A DNA stretch of 38,312 nucleotides from Candidatus Bathyarchaeota archaeon. GTDB taxonomy: Archaea > Thermoproteota > Bathyarchaeia > Bathyarchaeales > Bathyarchaeaceae. Shown here in pieces: positions 8,561-16,775 of this stretch. The stretch covers positions 1-38,312 of the forward strand of contig JAOUKN010000008.1 of the NCBI GenBank assembly GCA_029882515.1, read 5' to 3'. Position 1 is the first letter of the stretch, and each line of letters opens with the position of its first letter. The notes under the pieces were generated by a model that did not search any database, had not been told where the DNA came from, and was given only the letters and a program-made list of their open reading frames with translations. Both the position numbers and the translations under genes were made by a program.

Positions 8561-8575
8561 GGAGAGTTGACCAAA

Positions 8576-9436
8576 ATGGCTTTATCTATAGCTCGAATCG
8601 ACCGACGTTACCTTTACATTCTATTGTTCATTCTGGTAAGCATTCCATTATTGAACCCGCTAAAGTTGCCAGTACCGATAAGCGAACTCACAACAAATGT
8701 GTACGACCCTACTGCAGCACTTCCAGCTGGAAGCATAGTAATATCATCATTCGACTTTGGCCCATCTACAATACCAGAAAATAGGCCTCAAGCCAAAGCT
8801 CATCTCTTCCATTGTAAACAACTTGGACTAAAAGTTGTCGCCACAGCTTTCTGGGTTTCAGGAGCTCCTATTGGGAATGACGTATTGCAAGAAGTCTATG
8901 GCAGTGATTTTCCAAACATTTCAGAGTACGGGGAAAGTATAGTATATCTTGGCTATATTCCAGGAGGAGAGGTCGGCATGCAAACATTCGGAGATGACAC
9001 ATGGCAGGCAAAGGGCATCGACCATTATGGAACAGCTGTAGGAGATTTGCCGCTAATGCAAGAATGTCAGAGTGCAGCAGACTTTGATCTCTGGGCTGAA
9101 TGGACTTCTGGAACTCCAGGTGAACAACAAGTGATACAGTTTGTGCAAGGGCGTCACGGTGGGCCATCTGCAGTGCCAATTGTTGTCGGCTCGACAGCAG
9201 TCAGCGTCCCTGGGATGATGCCTTTCTATATGGCAGGTCAAATCATTGGAATACTAAACGGCTTAGCTGGAGCAGGTGAATACGAATCTCTGCTGAACGT
9301 TGCTTATGGTTATCCTTTCGAGCAAGGACCTGGGTTAGACGCCCAGTCAGTAGCCCATGTGCTTATCATAATATTTGTTATCATGGGAAACATTGGTTAT
9401 GCAATGAGCAAGTATGGAGGAGGCGAAGGTTCATGA
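8576..9436 (+). CDS. Membrane-anchored protein with a second DUF6754-like domain
   Basis: 286 residues: basic N-terminus, TM1 about 12-28, soluble domain about 40-255, TM2 about 259-277. ATG 8576 sits nine bases after AAGGAGAG; the TTG at 8567 is too close to that site. Residues 86-127 align without gaps to residues 101-142 of the DUF6754 protein: both start with a lysine, share the pattern P-x-x-x-DV-x-x-x-x-Y, and end with IxYLG. A second match pairs PIVVGSTA and GAGEYES with AIQVAGTA and AAGAYLS. An acidic and Trp-containing insertion of about 30 residues is extra here. Charge bias (Arg before TM1) places this domain outside the cell membrane. The stop overlaps the next gene as ATGA. Confidence 0.75.
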   Translation: MALSIARIDRRYLYILLFILVSIPLLNPLKLPVPISELTTNVYDPTAALPAGSIVISSFDFGPSTIPENRPQAKAHLFHCKQLGLKVVATAFWVSGAPIGNDVLQEVYGSDFPNISEYGESIVYLGYIPGGEVGMQTFGDDTWQAKGIDHYGTAVGDLPLMQECQSAADFDLWAEWTSGTPGEQQVIQFVQGRHGGPSAVPIVVGSTAVSVPGMMPFYMAGQIIGILNGLAGAGEYESLLNVAYGYPFEQGPGLDAQSVAHVLIIIFVIMGNIGYAMSKYGGGEGS

Positions 9437-10215
9437 TTCCACCTGAATTAGGCCTATTTGCAGCAATCTTCGGAGTTTTCGTAACTATCTTCATATACAG
9501 TTTTCTATGGAAAGAAAACCCACTGTCACGTGCAGTGGAACATCTGTTCATAGGTTTAGCCGCTGTCTTCACTTTGGGAGGCATGTATGATGCTGCTGTA
9601 ACTCAGGCATATTGGGGAACCAACAGAATCGTAGAAGGCAACTTCATATGGCTTATTCCGATACTAATCAGCCTGATGTACTTCTTCTTCTTCTCAAAGA
9701 AGTACTTCTTCCTATACAGATATCCAGTAGCAATTGTCGTTGGCATCATGGCAGGCATGATGATATGCGGCATGATCCAAAGCAACTTCCTAGTTCAGAT
9801 ACAGAGCACTGTTACGTTGCCACTTGTGGGAGAAGGCGTATGGGACGGATGGCCACCACAAGGTCTCGACAGCATCATAACTATCATCGGCGTAATCACA
9901 GCGTTATCTTTCTTCTTCTTCACATGGGAACACAAAGGCGCTTTGGGAATAAGCACAAGGATAGGACGCTACTTCCTTATGGCTACCTTCGGAGCCGCCT
10001 ACGGCGGCACCGTGATGGCAAGAATGTCACTATTCATTGGAAGACTAAGATTTCTCTACGAGACAAGCTATGAAGACTGGTTCTGGGCATATTATCTCAT
10101 CCCAATCGCTGTCATCTGCGTGATAATAGTCGCTCTATGGGAAAGATCAAAACCAACGACTACGCCACCTACCCCTGAAACTAGGCCTACGACAAAGGGA
10201 AAATCCGAAGAATAA
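9433..10215 (+). CDS. Seven-TM membrane protein, last gene of the DUF6754 cassette
   Basis: 260 residues with about seven hydrophobic helices (near 5-26, 37-53, 69-88, 95-118, 144-164, 177-195 and 212-236), an aromatic cluster (YFFFFSKKYFFLY), and a soluble Thr/Pro-rich tail ending in KGKSEE, probably cytoplasmic. ATG 9433 lies inside the previous stop (ATGA), so translation is coupled. The family is not recognised. With the six-TM protein it could form the membrane core on which the two DUF6754-like domains sit. A T-rich tract follows the stop. Confidence 0.74.
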   Translation: MIPPELGLFAAIFGVFVTIFIYSFLWKENPLSRAVEHLFIGLAAVFTLGGMYDAAVTQAYWGTNRIVEGNFIWLIPILISLMYFFFFSKKYFFLYRYPVAIVVGIMAGMMICGMIQSNFLVQIQSTVTLPLVGEGVWDGWPPQGLDSIITIIGVITALSFFFFTWEHKGALGISTRIGRYFLMATFGAAYGGTVMARMSLFIGRLRFLYETSYEDWFWAYYLIPIAVICVIIVALWERSKPTTTPPTPETRPTTKGKSEE

Positions 10216-10223
10216 TCTCATCT

Positions 10224-10247
10224 TCCCTTCTTTTTTCACTTTCTTAT
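10224..10247 (+). terminator. T-rich termination tract after the DUF6754 cassette
   Basis: Ten to thirty bases after the last cassette stop the plus strand is pyrimidine-rich with a run of six T (CCCTTCTTTTTTCACTTTC). Such T-tracts terminate archaeal transcription without a hairpin. The next gene is convergent, so a stop is expected here. Confidence 0.45.
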
Positions 10248-10261
10248 TAACACCATCAAGT

Positions 10262-10711
10262 CTAGGACTGTTTTTTCTCTTCTGCCTTCTTACTCAGTTT
10301 AACGAGTCCTACAAAATAGAAAATAGCGAAGGCAAACCATGTGAAAACAAATCCGTAAACCACACCTAATAATATACTCTTAAGGATCTCTGTTAGAGAA
10401 AGATGATACACAATTGCGCCAACAGCGAAATTATATAGTCCATACCCAATAGAGCCGCCTATGATACATGAATATGTCTTTCTGGAAATAGCCCAAACAA
10501 TATTCGTCATAATAAAATTCAAAAGAATAAGAGTTGGAGTCGCCGCAATTGCTCCAGCAACATCTTCACTTGGAAGAATGAATATCCAAAGGAAAACCCC
10601 AACAGTTACTGCAGCAATCTGGATCCAGAAATCACGCTGCCTATAAATCCTTAACCAATTAAGTAAATCTATGAAAACACCAAGTAATCCTCGAACACCT
10701 TTTTCCGACAA
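10262..10711 (-). CDS. Four-TM membrane protein of unknown function
   Basis: 149 residues: a short amphipathic N-terminus, about four membrane helices (roughly 31-48, 55-76, 83-103 and 113-137), and a lysine/glutamate-rich C-terminus (KLSKKAEEKKQS). The start is a TTG at 10711 with a weak AAGGCG upstream. I do not recognise it. It stands alone between the convergent DUF6754 cassette and the TldE gene upstream on its own strand (51 bp away). Confidence 0.6.
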   Translation of the reverse strand: MSEKGVRGLLGVFIDLLNWLRIYRQRDFWIQIAAVTVGVFLWIFILPSEDVAGAIAATPTLILLNFIMTNIVWAISRKTYSCIIGGSIGYGLYNFAVGAIVYHLSLTEILKSILLGVVYGFVFTWFAFAIFYFVGLVKLSKKAEEKKQS

Positions 10712-10761
10712 TAATATCGCCTTGTATTCTTTTTTACATCAAAAATGAGAAGAGGAAGTAA

Positions 10762-12141
10762 CTAATATTCAGTTACTCCAGTGAACCTCAGTTTTTTCAG
10801 TTTCATGGCTGGGGCTGTAGTGTCATCAACTTGTACCAGTTTTTCGCCGATCATAGGGATGTCTTTTAGAGCAGAGAGCATGCTATCTGTATAGCGGAGA
10901 TTCACAACGGGTTTGCTGATTTCACCATTTTCTATTAGGAATGTTCCATCTCTCGTAAGCCCTGTAAGTATTGCCTTCGTTGGTTCAAGCGGGTTTGTAT
11001 AATGAAATCTCGTGACAAAGATTCCGCGTTTCGTATCAGCAATCATTTCGTCTATTGAAGCATCACCTGGACTTGCTATTACATTGATTGGGAGCGGTCT
11101 TGGGTAAGGATAAAACCGTACAACTGGAGGGATTGAGTGCCCAGTGCTTTTCTTATTCTTCTCTTTTCCTGCCGTAAAGGAGTCGTAGCAAATGCTCCTT
11201 TCGGAAACTATGCCTTTATCAATTAATTGCACGGCTTTTTTAGGAACTCCTTCTCCATCAACTGGCACAGCATACAGGCTAAGGGAATCCCTTGCATCAT
11301 CTTTGACACTGAGTTTTTCATCGAAAACTTGCTTCTCTAAATGATATTTCACAAAGGATTGCCCGTCTTGATACATTGTTGCGGAAAAACCGATGTATCC
11401 TAGATATGAAAGAAGAACAGCAACAGCTCGCGGAGAAAGGATCACTTCATAATCACCAGGCGAGATTTTCATTGGTTTCACACTTTTCACTGATTTTTCC
11501 GCAGCTTCACTGGCGACTTGAATATGGTCGATATCTTCTACAAACCTTGAGTATTGTTCGGCAGAACCAAAGCCTTCAGATCCTTCAACTTCAGAGATTA
11601 CTGTTGTATTGATTGATGCCAACGACATTTGCGCCCAAGCGGAAACACCTAAAGAATTTGAAATACCAAAAGCCACCGAGCCCGTTGAGAAAGATCCGGC
11701 AACGGCTTTAACAATGGAGGACTTTGAATGTGCGGTTTCTATTATTTCCTTCACCTTTTCCGCTCGATAATCTGGAGTACACAATGCGGTCTCTGAATCA
11801 AATGCTCCTTTTAGGGGAGTCCATTTCTGGGGTTCAGGGAGACTCCTAAAATCTTTGTTATGAGGCGTAACCTTAGCAATCTTAACTACTTTCTTAACTG
11901 CATCTTCAATTTGCTTTTCTCCTAGAGTGTTGACACGCAATGTTCCAATTTTTTTGTTCATCACCACCTTTATCGCAATTCCTCCAGTTTTGGATGCTAT
12001 GTTCTGATGAATTTGGGAGTTGGCAAAACGCGTTAAGGTATCGTCTAAAAGGAACGAAGCAACTTGCGCTTGATCTGCCCCTTCTTTCAAAGCTGTCTTT
12101 ACTGTCTTTTCTGAGATGTCTATTAATCTCTTTGTTACCAT
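10762..12141 (-). CDS. tldE: TldE/PmbA-family protein
   Basis: 459 residues, the non-catalytic half of the TldD/TldE heterodimeric metalloprotease. It shows the N-terminal region shared by the family (SFLLDDTLTRFANSQIHQN) and the C-terminal half (SPGDYEVILSPRAVAVLL, then TRDGTFLIENGEISKPV). It lacks the HExxxH zinc motif, as expected for TldE/PmbA. ATG 12141 is preceded by AGGTGG at good spacing and lies 11 bases after the TldD stop, so the two form an operon with tldD first. Known homologues cleave unfolded peptides or mature peptide antibiotics; no peptide precursor is evident nearby. Confidence 0.9.
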   Translation of the reverse strand: MVTKRLIDISEKTVKTALKEGADQAQVASFLLDDTLTRFANSQIHQNIASKTGGIAIKVVMNKKIGTLRVNTLGEKQIEDAVKKVVKIAKVTPHNKDFRSLPEPQKWTPLKGAFDSETALCTPDYRAEKVKEIIETAHSKSSIVKAVAGSFSTGSVAFGISNSLGVSAWAQMSLASINTTVISEVEGSEGFGSAEQYSRFVEDIDHIQVASEAAEKSVKSVKPMKISPGDYEVILSPRAVAVLLSYLGYIGFSATMYQDGQSFVKYHLEKQVFDEKLSVKDDARDSLSLYAVPVDGEGVPKKAVQLIDKGIVSERSICYDSFTAGKEKNKKSTGHSIPPVVRFYPYPRPLPINVIASPGDASIDEMIADTKRGIFVTRFHYTNPLEPTKAILTGLTRDGTFLIENGEISKPVVNLRYTDSMLSALKDIPMIGEKLVQVDDTTAPAMKLKKLRFTGVTEY

Positions 12142-12152
12142 CTTCCCACCTC

Positions 12153-13601
12153 TTACTTGATTAAACCTACACTTATGTTTCTGAATCTAGCGGTGCTACA
12201 ACCATGCCCCACATACATGACTTGCCCTGGCACTCCTTTACCACAGTTTGGTGTGCCATGCATTTCCCAGTCCTCTTTGCTTATGGCATCACAGGTGCCC
12301 CAAAAAGCTGGAGTTATGCCAGTATATGTGGGATTCTTCAGCATTTTCTCTTTGCTCCCGTTTTTTATCTCCCAAGCAATTTCAGTGCCAAATTGGAAGT
12401 TCAGGCGTTTGTCATCGATGCTCCATGACTTGTTTACAAGCATCAAAATTCCTTTTCTGGTTTCTTCAATCATTTCGTCTACTTTCCAGTCTCCTGGAAG
12501 AAGGTTGATATTCGTCATACGAATCAATGGTAATGCTAAGGGAGAATCTGCTCTCATGCCACCGCTACTTTCTTTAAACCCCAACTCAGCAGCAGTTTCA
12601 CGGGAAGTTTGATATCCAGTGAACAAGCCTTCTTTAACCAAGTAAACCTGCTTTGCCAGCGTTCCTTCATCGTCATAGCCAAAGGTTCCTAGTCCGCCGG
12701 GCACGGTGGCGTCTGCAACAATATTTACATTTTTTGATCCATATTTCAACTTTCCCAATTTATCTGGGACAAGAAAGCTCGTGCCAGCATAATCTGCTTC
12801 TGTGCCAAGCGCTCGGTCAAGTTCTGTAGGGTGTCCACAACTTTCATGAATTTGAAGTGCTAATTGGTCACCACTAAGAATTAGGCTAGTTTCTGTTGAG
12901 GGACATTTCTCGGCATCTAACAGCTGCAATGCCTCTTTACCCACTTTTTTTGCGTTATCCACTAGTGCAAGCGATTCAAAAAATTCATAGCCACTAGTGC
13001 TGAAGTTGCCTCTAAATGAGGCTGGATACGACCTCCGCTGAACCTCCCCATTCTTAACCGCAATGCCTTCGAGACCTCCACCGCACCAGGTTATCTGCTG
13101 ATTGATTTCCGCTCCCTCAGTACTCATGAATAACTTTTTTTCACGCAAATCTCTGAAAAAAGCTGAAGAAGACTTAATGAAACTTGAATGTTCTGCTATA
13201 ATTCGCTCCGCCGTCATGAGAATTTCTATCTTTTCTTCAATTGGAATTTTGAAAGGATCTTTTTTCATTGGGGTAGAGTATTTGCCTTTTCTGGTCTTTA
13301 CAGACGCCAAAACCACGTCTTTCTTTTTCAGTTTTGAACTTGCTAAGGCTATGCTGACTGCTTTCTGAGTTGTTTCTATTACTTCTTTCTTGGTTAGATC
13401 CACTGAACCTGCAAATCCCCATGCTCCATTAACAATAACTCTTACGCCGAACCCGGTAGTCTGCAGTAAGGTAACCTCTTCTGGCACACCCTTCTTCACA
13501 GTTAGATGTTCATCCAAAATTTCGCCGATTCTGATGTCAGCGTACGAAGCACCTTTCTTAGTTGCTTCTTCAAGAGCGGTCTTCCCAAGGTCAAACGACA
13601 T
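12153..13601 (-). CDS. tldD: TldD-family zinc metalloprotease
   Basis: 482 residues. The catalytic motif HESCGH (H252, E253, H257) is visible, with the downstream GTEADYAGTSFL segment and a C-terminal HGCSTARF cysteine that serves as third zinc ligand in the family. The active site lies in a heterodimer with TldE, encoded 11 bases downstream. ATG 13601 has GGTGA seven bases upstream. Length is normal. Role by family: cytosolic degradation or maturation of unstructured peptides. The call is firm; the substrate in this archaeon is unknown. Confidence 0.93.
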   Translation of the reverse strand: MSFDLGKTALEEATKKGASYADIRIGEILDEHLTVKKGVPEEVTLLQTTGFGVRVIVNGAWGFAGSVDLTKKEVIETTQKAVSIALASSKLKKKDVVLASVKTRKGKYSTPMKKDPFKIPIEEKIEILMTAERIIAEHSSFIKSSSAFFRDLREKKLFMSTEGAEINQQITWCGGGLEGIAVKNGEVQRRSYPASFRGNFSTSGYEFFESLALVDNAKKVGKEALQLLDAEKCPSTETSLILSGDQLALQIHESCGHPTELDRALGTEADYAGTSFLVPDKLGKLKYGSKNVNIVADATVPGGLGTFGYDDEGTLAKQVYLVKEGLFTGYQTSRETAAELGFKESSGGMRADSPLALPLIRMTNINLLPGDWKVDEMIEETRKGILMLVNKSWSIDDKRLNFQFGTEIAWEIKNGSKEKMLKNPTYTGITPAFWGTCDAISKEDWEMHGTPNCGKGVPGQVMYVGHGCSTARFRNISVGLIK

Positions 13602-13645
13602 AATTTCACCTTTCCAAATATCAAGGGATTATAATTAACGCTTAT

Positions 13646-13962
13646 GTGCTTTGTGATCACAATTATGTGAGAAGGACTAAAATATACCCCCTGCAAGAAG
13701 TACAAGAATCGGTCAGAAAAATCTCTCATGAAACGTACAAATCGAAAGGATACACGTCAGCTTTCTTTGTCACATTAATGGCGAACAAGTTGCAGAGAAA
13801 TAGCTGGATCAGGGTAGACACACAAAAGACATAGAAGTAGACATCACCGATGTCGTACTGGTATGTCTGGCATATCTCAACTGGTTAGAAACAGACGCTG
13901 CTAAAGCCTTTAGCAAATCTTTAGTTAGACAGCAGAAAGCCACCGGTCTCTTCGAGAAATAA
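13646..13962 (+). pseudogene. Decayed MazG-like nucleotide pyrophosphohydrolase
   Basis: Two frames must be joined to read a MazG-like protein. The first (from GTG 13646) gives PLQEVQESVRKISHETYKSK and ends around TLMAN near 13780. The second continues with GEQVAEK, then an in-frame TAG at 13801, then TKDIEVDITDVVLVCLAYL and NWLETDAAKAFSKSL to a TAA at 13960-13962. The E-x-x-E region, the D-I-x-D-V-V-L-V metal-binding helix and the following A-x-x-L-N-W helix are typical of all-alpha NTP pyrophosphohydrolases. One frameshift plus one stop suggests a broken gene. Assembly error is the main alternative. Confidence 0.6.
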
Positions 13963-14085
13963 GATAAGTGAAAGAACCCTCCATCCCATCCCCCCTTTTA
14001 CCCTGGGCGCCTGCCCGAAAAGTCAAGATTGCAGAACAGAATGTAAAAAAGGGAATTCGCTATTTCATTTTTAAGAAATAAGTCA

Positions 14086-14166
14086 TTCTTCTTCGGCTTC
14101 TTAGGCTTCTTCGGCTTCTTCGGCTTCTTCGGCTTCTTCGGCTTCTTCGGCTTCTTCGGCTTCTCC
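14086..14166. repeat. 9-bp tandem repeat encoding Glu-Glu-Ala
   Basis: Six perfect GGCTTCTTC units (14104-14157) are followed by one altered unit, with related bases on the other side (14086-14103). On the minus strand they encode repeated Glu-Glu-Ala at the end of the TRAM protein. A TAA stop (14101-14103) occupies what looks like a mutated Glu codon of a further unit. Beyond it the same frame reads E-A-E-E-E before a TGA. Confidence 0.9.
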
Positions 14167-14394
14167 AACTATCTCCGCTTCGGCGAAACGTCTACTTATT
14201 CTTGTTATTCTAATTCTCAAGTGGTCGCCGGGTTTTGCGTTGGGAATGAAGGTTACGAGCCCTTTGATTCGCGCTATGCCTTCGCCTCGACGGCTGGTCT
14301 CCTGAATTTCTACGTCGTATTCTTTTCCGATTTCAACGGGTTTCGGAGGAAACCTTGGGGTAAAGCCTCTTCTTCCTCTTCTTTCATATGACAC
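14101..14394 (-). CDS. TRAM-domain RNA-binding protein with an acidic repeat tail
   Basis: Small stand-alone TRAM protein of about 97 residues. The core (GKEYDVEIQETSRRGEGIAR, then GLVTFIPNAKPGDHLRIRI) is a textbook TRAM beta-barrel, which binds RNA in archaea and has been linked to RNA-chaperone activity in homologues. The basic Arg/Gly/Pro N-terminus contrasts with an acidic C-terminal (EEA)n tail. GTG 14394 is preferred because AGAGGTG lies five bases upstream and the resulting V/M-SYERRGRRGF fits homologues; the ATG at 14412 lacks such a site. The tail seems cut short by a stop within the repeat. It follows the OB-fold gene on the same strand. Confidence 0.85.
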   Translation of the reverse strand: MSYERRGRRGFTPRFPPKPVEIGKEYDVEIQETSRRGEGIARIKGLVTFIPNAKPGDHLRIRITRISRRFAEAEIVGEAEEAEEAEEAEEAEEAEEA

Positions 14395-14428
14395 TTTTTC
14401 ACCTCTTCTCATTTTAAGACTGCTGTTT

Positions 14429-14719
14429 CTACTCGACGTTCAATTTTCCGTATTTTCCTGCGTTCAGTTGAATTTCGCCTCTGAAAGACGTGATATATCC
14501 GTTTTCAATTTTCACCGTATCACCAACGTTGACTTGATCAATTTGCTCGTTCCAAAGAGTAAGTTTTATAGTGCCAGTTCCATCAGTGATCATAGCATCG
14601 GCAACGTGGTACGTTTCATCTTTGTATCTTGAACGTACTTCTCGTGCACTTGACTTTTCAACAACTTTCGCTGTAACATCCACTCTTCGCATACCATTCT
14701 TCAAATCTTCAATTTTCAT
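14429..14719 (-). CDS. Single OB-fold nucleic-acid-binding protein (RPA/SSB-like)
   Basis: 96 residues forming one OB fold of the archaeal RPA type: MKIEDLKNGMRRVDVTAKVV, then the DAMITDGTGTIKLTLWNEQ strand pair, then NVGDTVKIENGYITSFRGE and a basic C-terminal strand. ATG 14719 follows GGAGGAG by five bases, a strong start; the longer upstream frame is rejected. Such proteins bind single-stranded DNA or RNA. It is 34 bases upstream of the TRAM gene, so both are probably co-transcribed as a nucleic-acid-binding pair. Confidence 0.87.
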   Translation of the reverse strand: MKIEDLKNGMRRVDVTAKVVEKSSAREVRSRYKDETYHVADAMITDGTGTIKLTLWNEQIDQVNVGDTVKIENGYITSFRGEIQLNAGKYGKLNVE

Positions 14720-14967
14720 TTTTCTCCTCCGTTTGATCCAATTTTCCGCGATAATAGACTTCTCCAATCATAACTATTCCTTAATTGGTTTCCGACCGTG
14801 ACATTGGGTCTAGAAGTCTTCTCGGCATCTACTCTTCGTCCTTATCGCGGAATCAGCCGCCAGACAGACCTGCATCGTCGTTAAAAGCGACATTCCGCAT
14901 AGATCCGTTCAGGCAAGCCAGTGGTGATGAAGGAAGAGTATGTAAGATATAAATTTTGTCATGATAG
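14720..14967. other. Intergenic stretch between the OB-fold gene and the Yip1-like gene
   Basis: About 250 bases, richer in G/C than the surrounding intergenic DNA in its centre (about 14840-14930). It contains small hairpins such as GCGG-AATCAG-CCGC and GTCG-TTAAAAG-CGAC. No open frame, tRNA or recognised RNA was found. It could hold an unrecognised small RNA, but nothing specific supports that. Confidence 0.35.
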
Positions 14968-16152
14968 TTAAATCGTCATGAATGATATTAGGATAAAGTT
15001 GATAACACTCGCTAACACTGAGATACTTATAGCTTTTCCCCATTTCAAGGTGCACAATGAACGTACTGCAATCGCACACAGTAGGGCCATCCAAACATCT
15101 GTCACAAGGCTAAAATAACCTATTGCTTGATATGACAGAGTGGAATACCAGATCTGAGCTAAGTTTTCCAGTCGGATCTCAGGAAGCGTTGGTATTAACG
15201 CCACTGCAACCAAGATATGGACTATTCTAACCGAAAATAGATAGCCAACCACCAAAAACAATTTTTTACCAAATTCTACTTTTTCACCAAACATCTTGAT
15301 TACCAAGAAAATGATGATTCCATATACGCCCCAGCTGATTAAAAAGTTGATAGCAGACATCGTTAATGAACCATACAAGCCAGAAAAGAAATATCTCGCT
15401 ATTGGAAGAAACTTTGCAAAATACAAATCATCGATTCTCATAGTTAGATTTTCAGGAACCGCCCAAGCAAGCGCAAATTGTATTCCAGTCACCTTTTCCC
15501 AATTTGGAGCACCAACATGTTTCCAATCCTCGTAGTTTTCACTTTCTGGGCCGAGATCGATCTTAATGTTGTTCCACTCATCGCTTGAGTTCGACAGTTC
15601 GTGGTTAAAATCCAACATGAAATAACCATTGCCGTTGTTAGAAAATAGTCTCAGAGTTGCATTAGGAGGTATAAATGTCTGGTTTTGAGATTTCCATTTT
15701 ATCCAAAAGGACAATCGTTCGTAGCCAGATTTTCGAGAACAATTGACCGCTCCGATTTCTGTTAAGTTCATCCAGATGTATGTATTGTTAGTAATGGAAG
15801 ATGTGACGCTATAGTTGCCAACAACCTTATCTGTATCTCTTTTTATTTCTTCTCCGTTAGAAGCCCAATGTGGCGCCCATGCAATCGATTCTGTCCATTC
15901 ATCTCTATTTATCATCGGTTCTTCATCAAAAATCCTTGAAGCGCTAGCATATTGTGAACCTGTAGTAAGGACTAAGATCAGCACTAGGATGAGAAGAGGC
16001 CCCTTTACATCCGGTTTCTTAACTATCTCTTCGAACGCTTTTATTGGGGAGTACAAGGTTTTGAGAACGCATTGTGCGAACAAATCTTCTGTCTTCTCCG
16101 ACAAGGTTAAGATAATTTCACAAACTCTCTTAATAAAACTTCCATTGGTCAA
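14968..16152 (-). CDS. Yip1-like membrane protein with a large, sequon-rich extracellular domain
   Basis: 394 residues. An N-terminal SPIKAFEEIVKKPDVKGPLL segment is typical of archaeal Yip1-type membrane proteins. TM1 (about 52-68) is followed by an extracellular domain of about 185 residues, beta-rich with a carbohydrate-binding-like look (DEWNNIKIDLG, RIDDLYFAK), then four or five helices (about 255-390). Eight N-x-S/T sequons lie in the extracellular domain, consistent with N-glycosylation. The start is TTG 16152, without a clear Shine-Dalgarno site. It lies 21 bases after the VIT1-like gene on the same strand. Family naming is moderately sure; function is unknown. Confidence 0.65.
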   Translation of the reverse strand: MTNGSFIKRVCEIILTLSEKTEDLFAQCVLKTLYSPIKAFEEIVKKPDVKGPLLILVLILVLTTGSQYASASRIFDEEPMINRDEWTESIAWAPHWASNGEEIKRDTDKVVGNYSVTSSITNNTYIWMNLTEIGAVNCSRKSGYERLSFWIKWKSQNQTFIPPNATLRLFSNNGNGYFMLDFNHELSNSSDEWNNIKIDLGPESENYEDWKHVGAPNWEKVTGIQFALAWAVPENLTMRIDDLYFAKFLPIARYFFSGLYGSLTMSAINFLISWGVYGIIIFLVIKMFGEKVEFGKKLFLVVGYLFSVRIVHILVAVALIPTLPEIRLENLAQIWYSTLSYQAIGYFSLVTDVWMALLCAIAVRSLCTLKWGKAISISVLASVINFILISFMTI

Positions 16153-16173
16153 ATATAATCCAGAGCGTGTATC

Positions 16174-16761
16174 CTATTTGGCCAGTTTAAAAATAAGCAA
16201 AACAAATGTGAGTACAAGTCCTACACATAGCGTTTTTACCCCGTGAAGAATTACATTTCTATCAGATACCCTTCCAAGAAAAACTCCCAATAAGAACATC
16301 AAGGATAACCCAACTACGATAGAAAGCTGAATCGCCAAATACATTGGAAATATGCCGTAAAATGAAAGAATAAACGGCAACAAACAGACAACGGCTGAAA
16401 CAGATGGAGATACTCCATCCACGATTCCTGTCCAAAAGGAGGCGAAGCGACTAGCTTCACCCACCACACTGTTGCTAAGGTCGCTAAGCATCGACTTCTC
16501 TAAGCTTTTAAGACTTACAGTACGTTCAGCTTCCTCAGTCATATACGCCCCCGCAAAGCCCGACAAGCCCATGGCAAGAGCTGCTCCTAAACCGGAAGAT
16601 ATAATCCAGAGTTGATTTGTAATTTCAGCCGCATACGCTCCTACAACTATTCCCAGAACCGTGGTGGCACCATCAAAAGCATTCATGACGAAGTATCTTC
16701 TACTTATTGAACCTACTCCACTGATTCTTATATAACGTCTAATCTTTGCGAGGAACCCCAT
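16174..16761 (-). CDS. VIT1/CCC1-family membrane transporter
   Basis: 195 residues, about five membrane helices. The N-terminal FDGATTVLGIVVGAY matches the VIT1/CCC1 (vacuolar iron/manganese transporter) family signature. Next comes a GLSGFAGAYMTEEAER segment with the acidic residues that line the ion path in this family. The predicted substrates are Fe2+ or Mn2+. The gene starts 14 bases after the DUF211 stop; archaeal DUF211 genes have been seen beside membrane transporters, so the two may act together. Confidence 0.82.
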   Translation of the reverse strand: MGFLAKIRRYIRISGVGSISRRYFVMNAFDGATTVLGIVVGAYAAEITNQLWIISSGLGAALAMGLSGFAGAYMTEEAERTVSLKSLEKSMLSDLSNSVVGEASRFASFWTGIVDGVSPSVSAVVCLLPFILSFYGIFPMYLAIQLSIVVGLSLMFLLGVFLGRVSDRNVILHGVKTLCVGLVLTFVLLIFKLAK

Positions 16762-16775
16762 GAACTTTAACCCAT

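Noticed and set aside
13801-13803. In-frame TAG read as pyrrolysine in the MazG-like gene
   Set aside because: A frameshift is also required just upstream, and MazG-like proteins are not known pyrrolysine proteins, so decay is simpler.
14840-14940. Structured RNA gene in the G/C-richer gap
   Set aside because: Only small hairpins, no tRNA elements, no box motifs in the right order.
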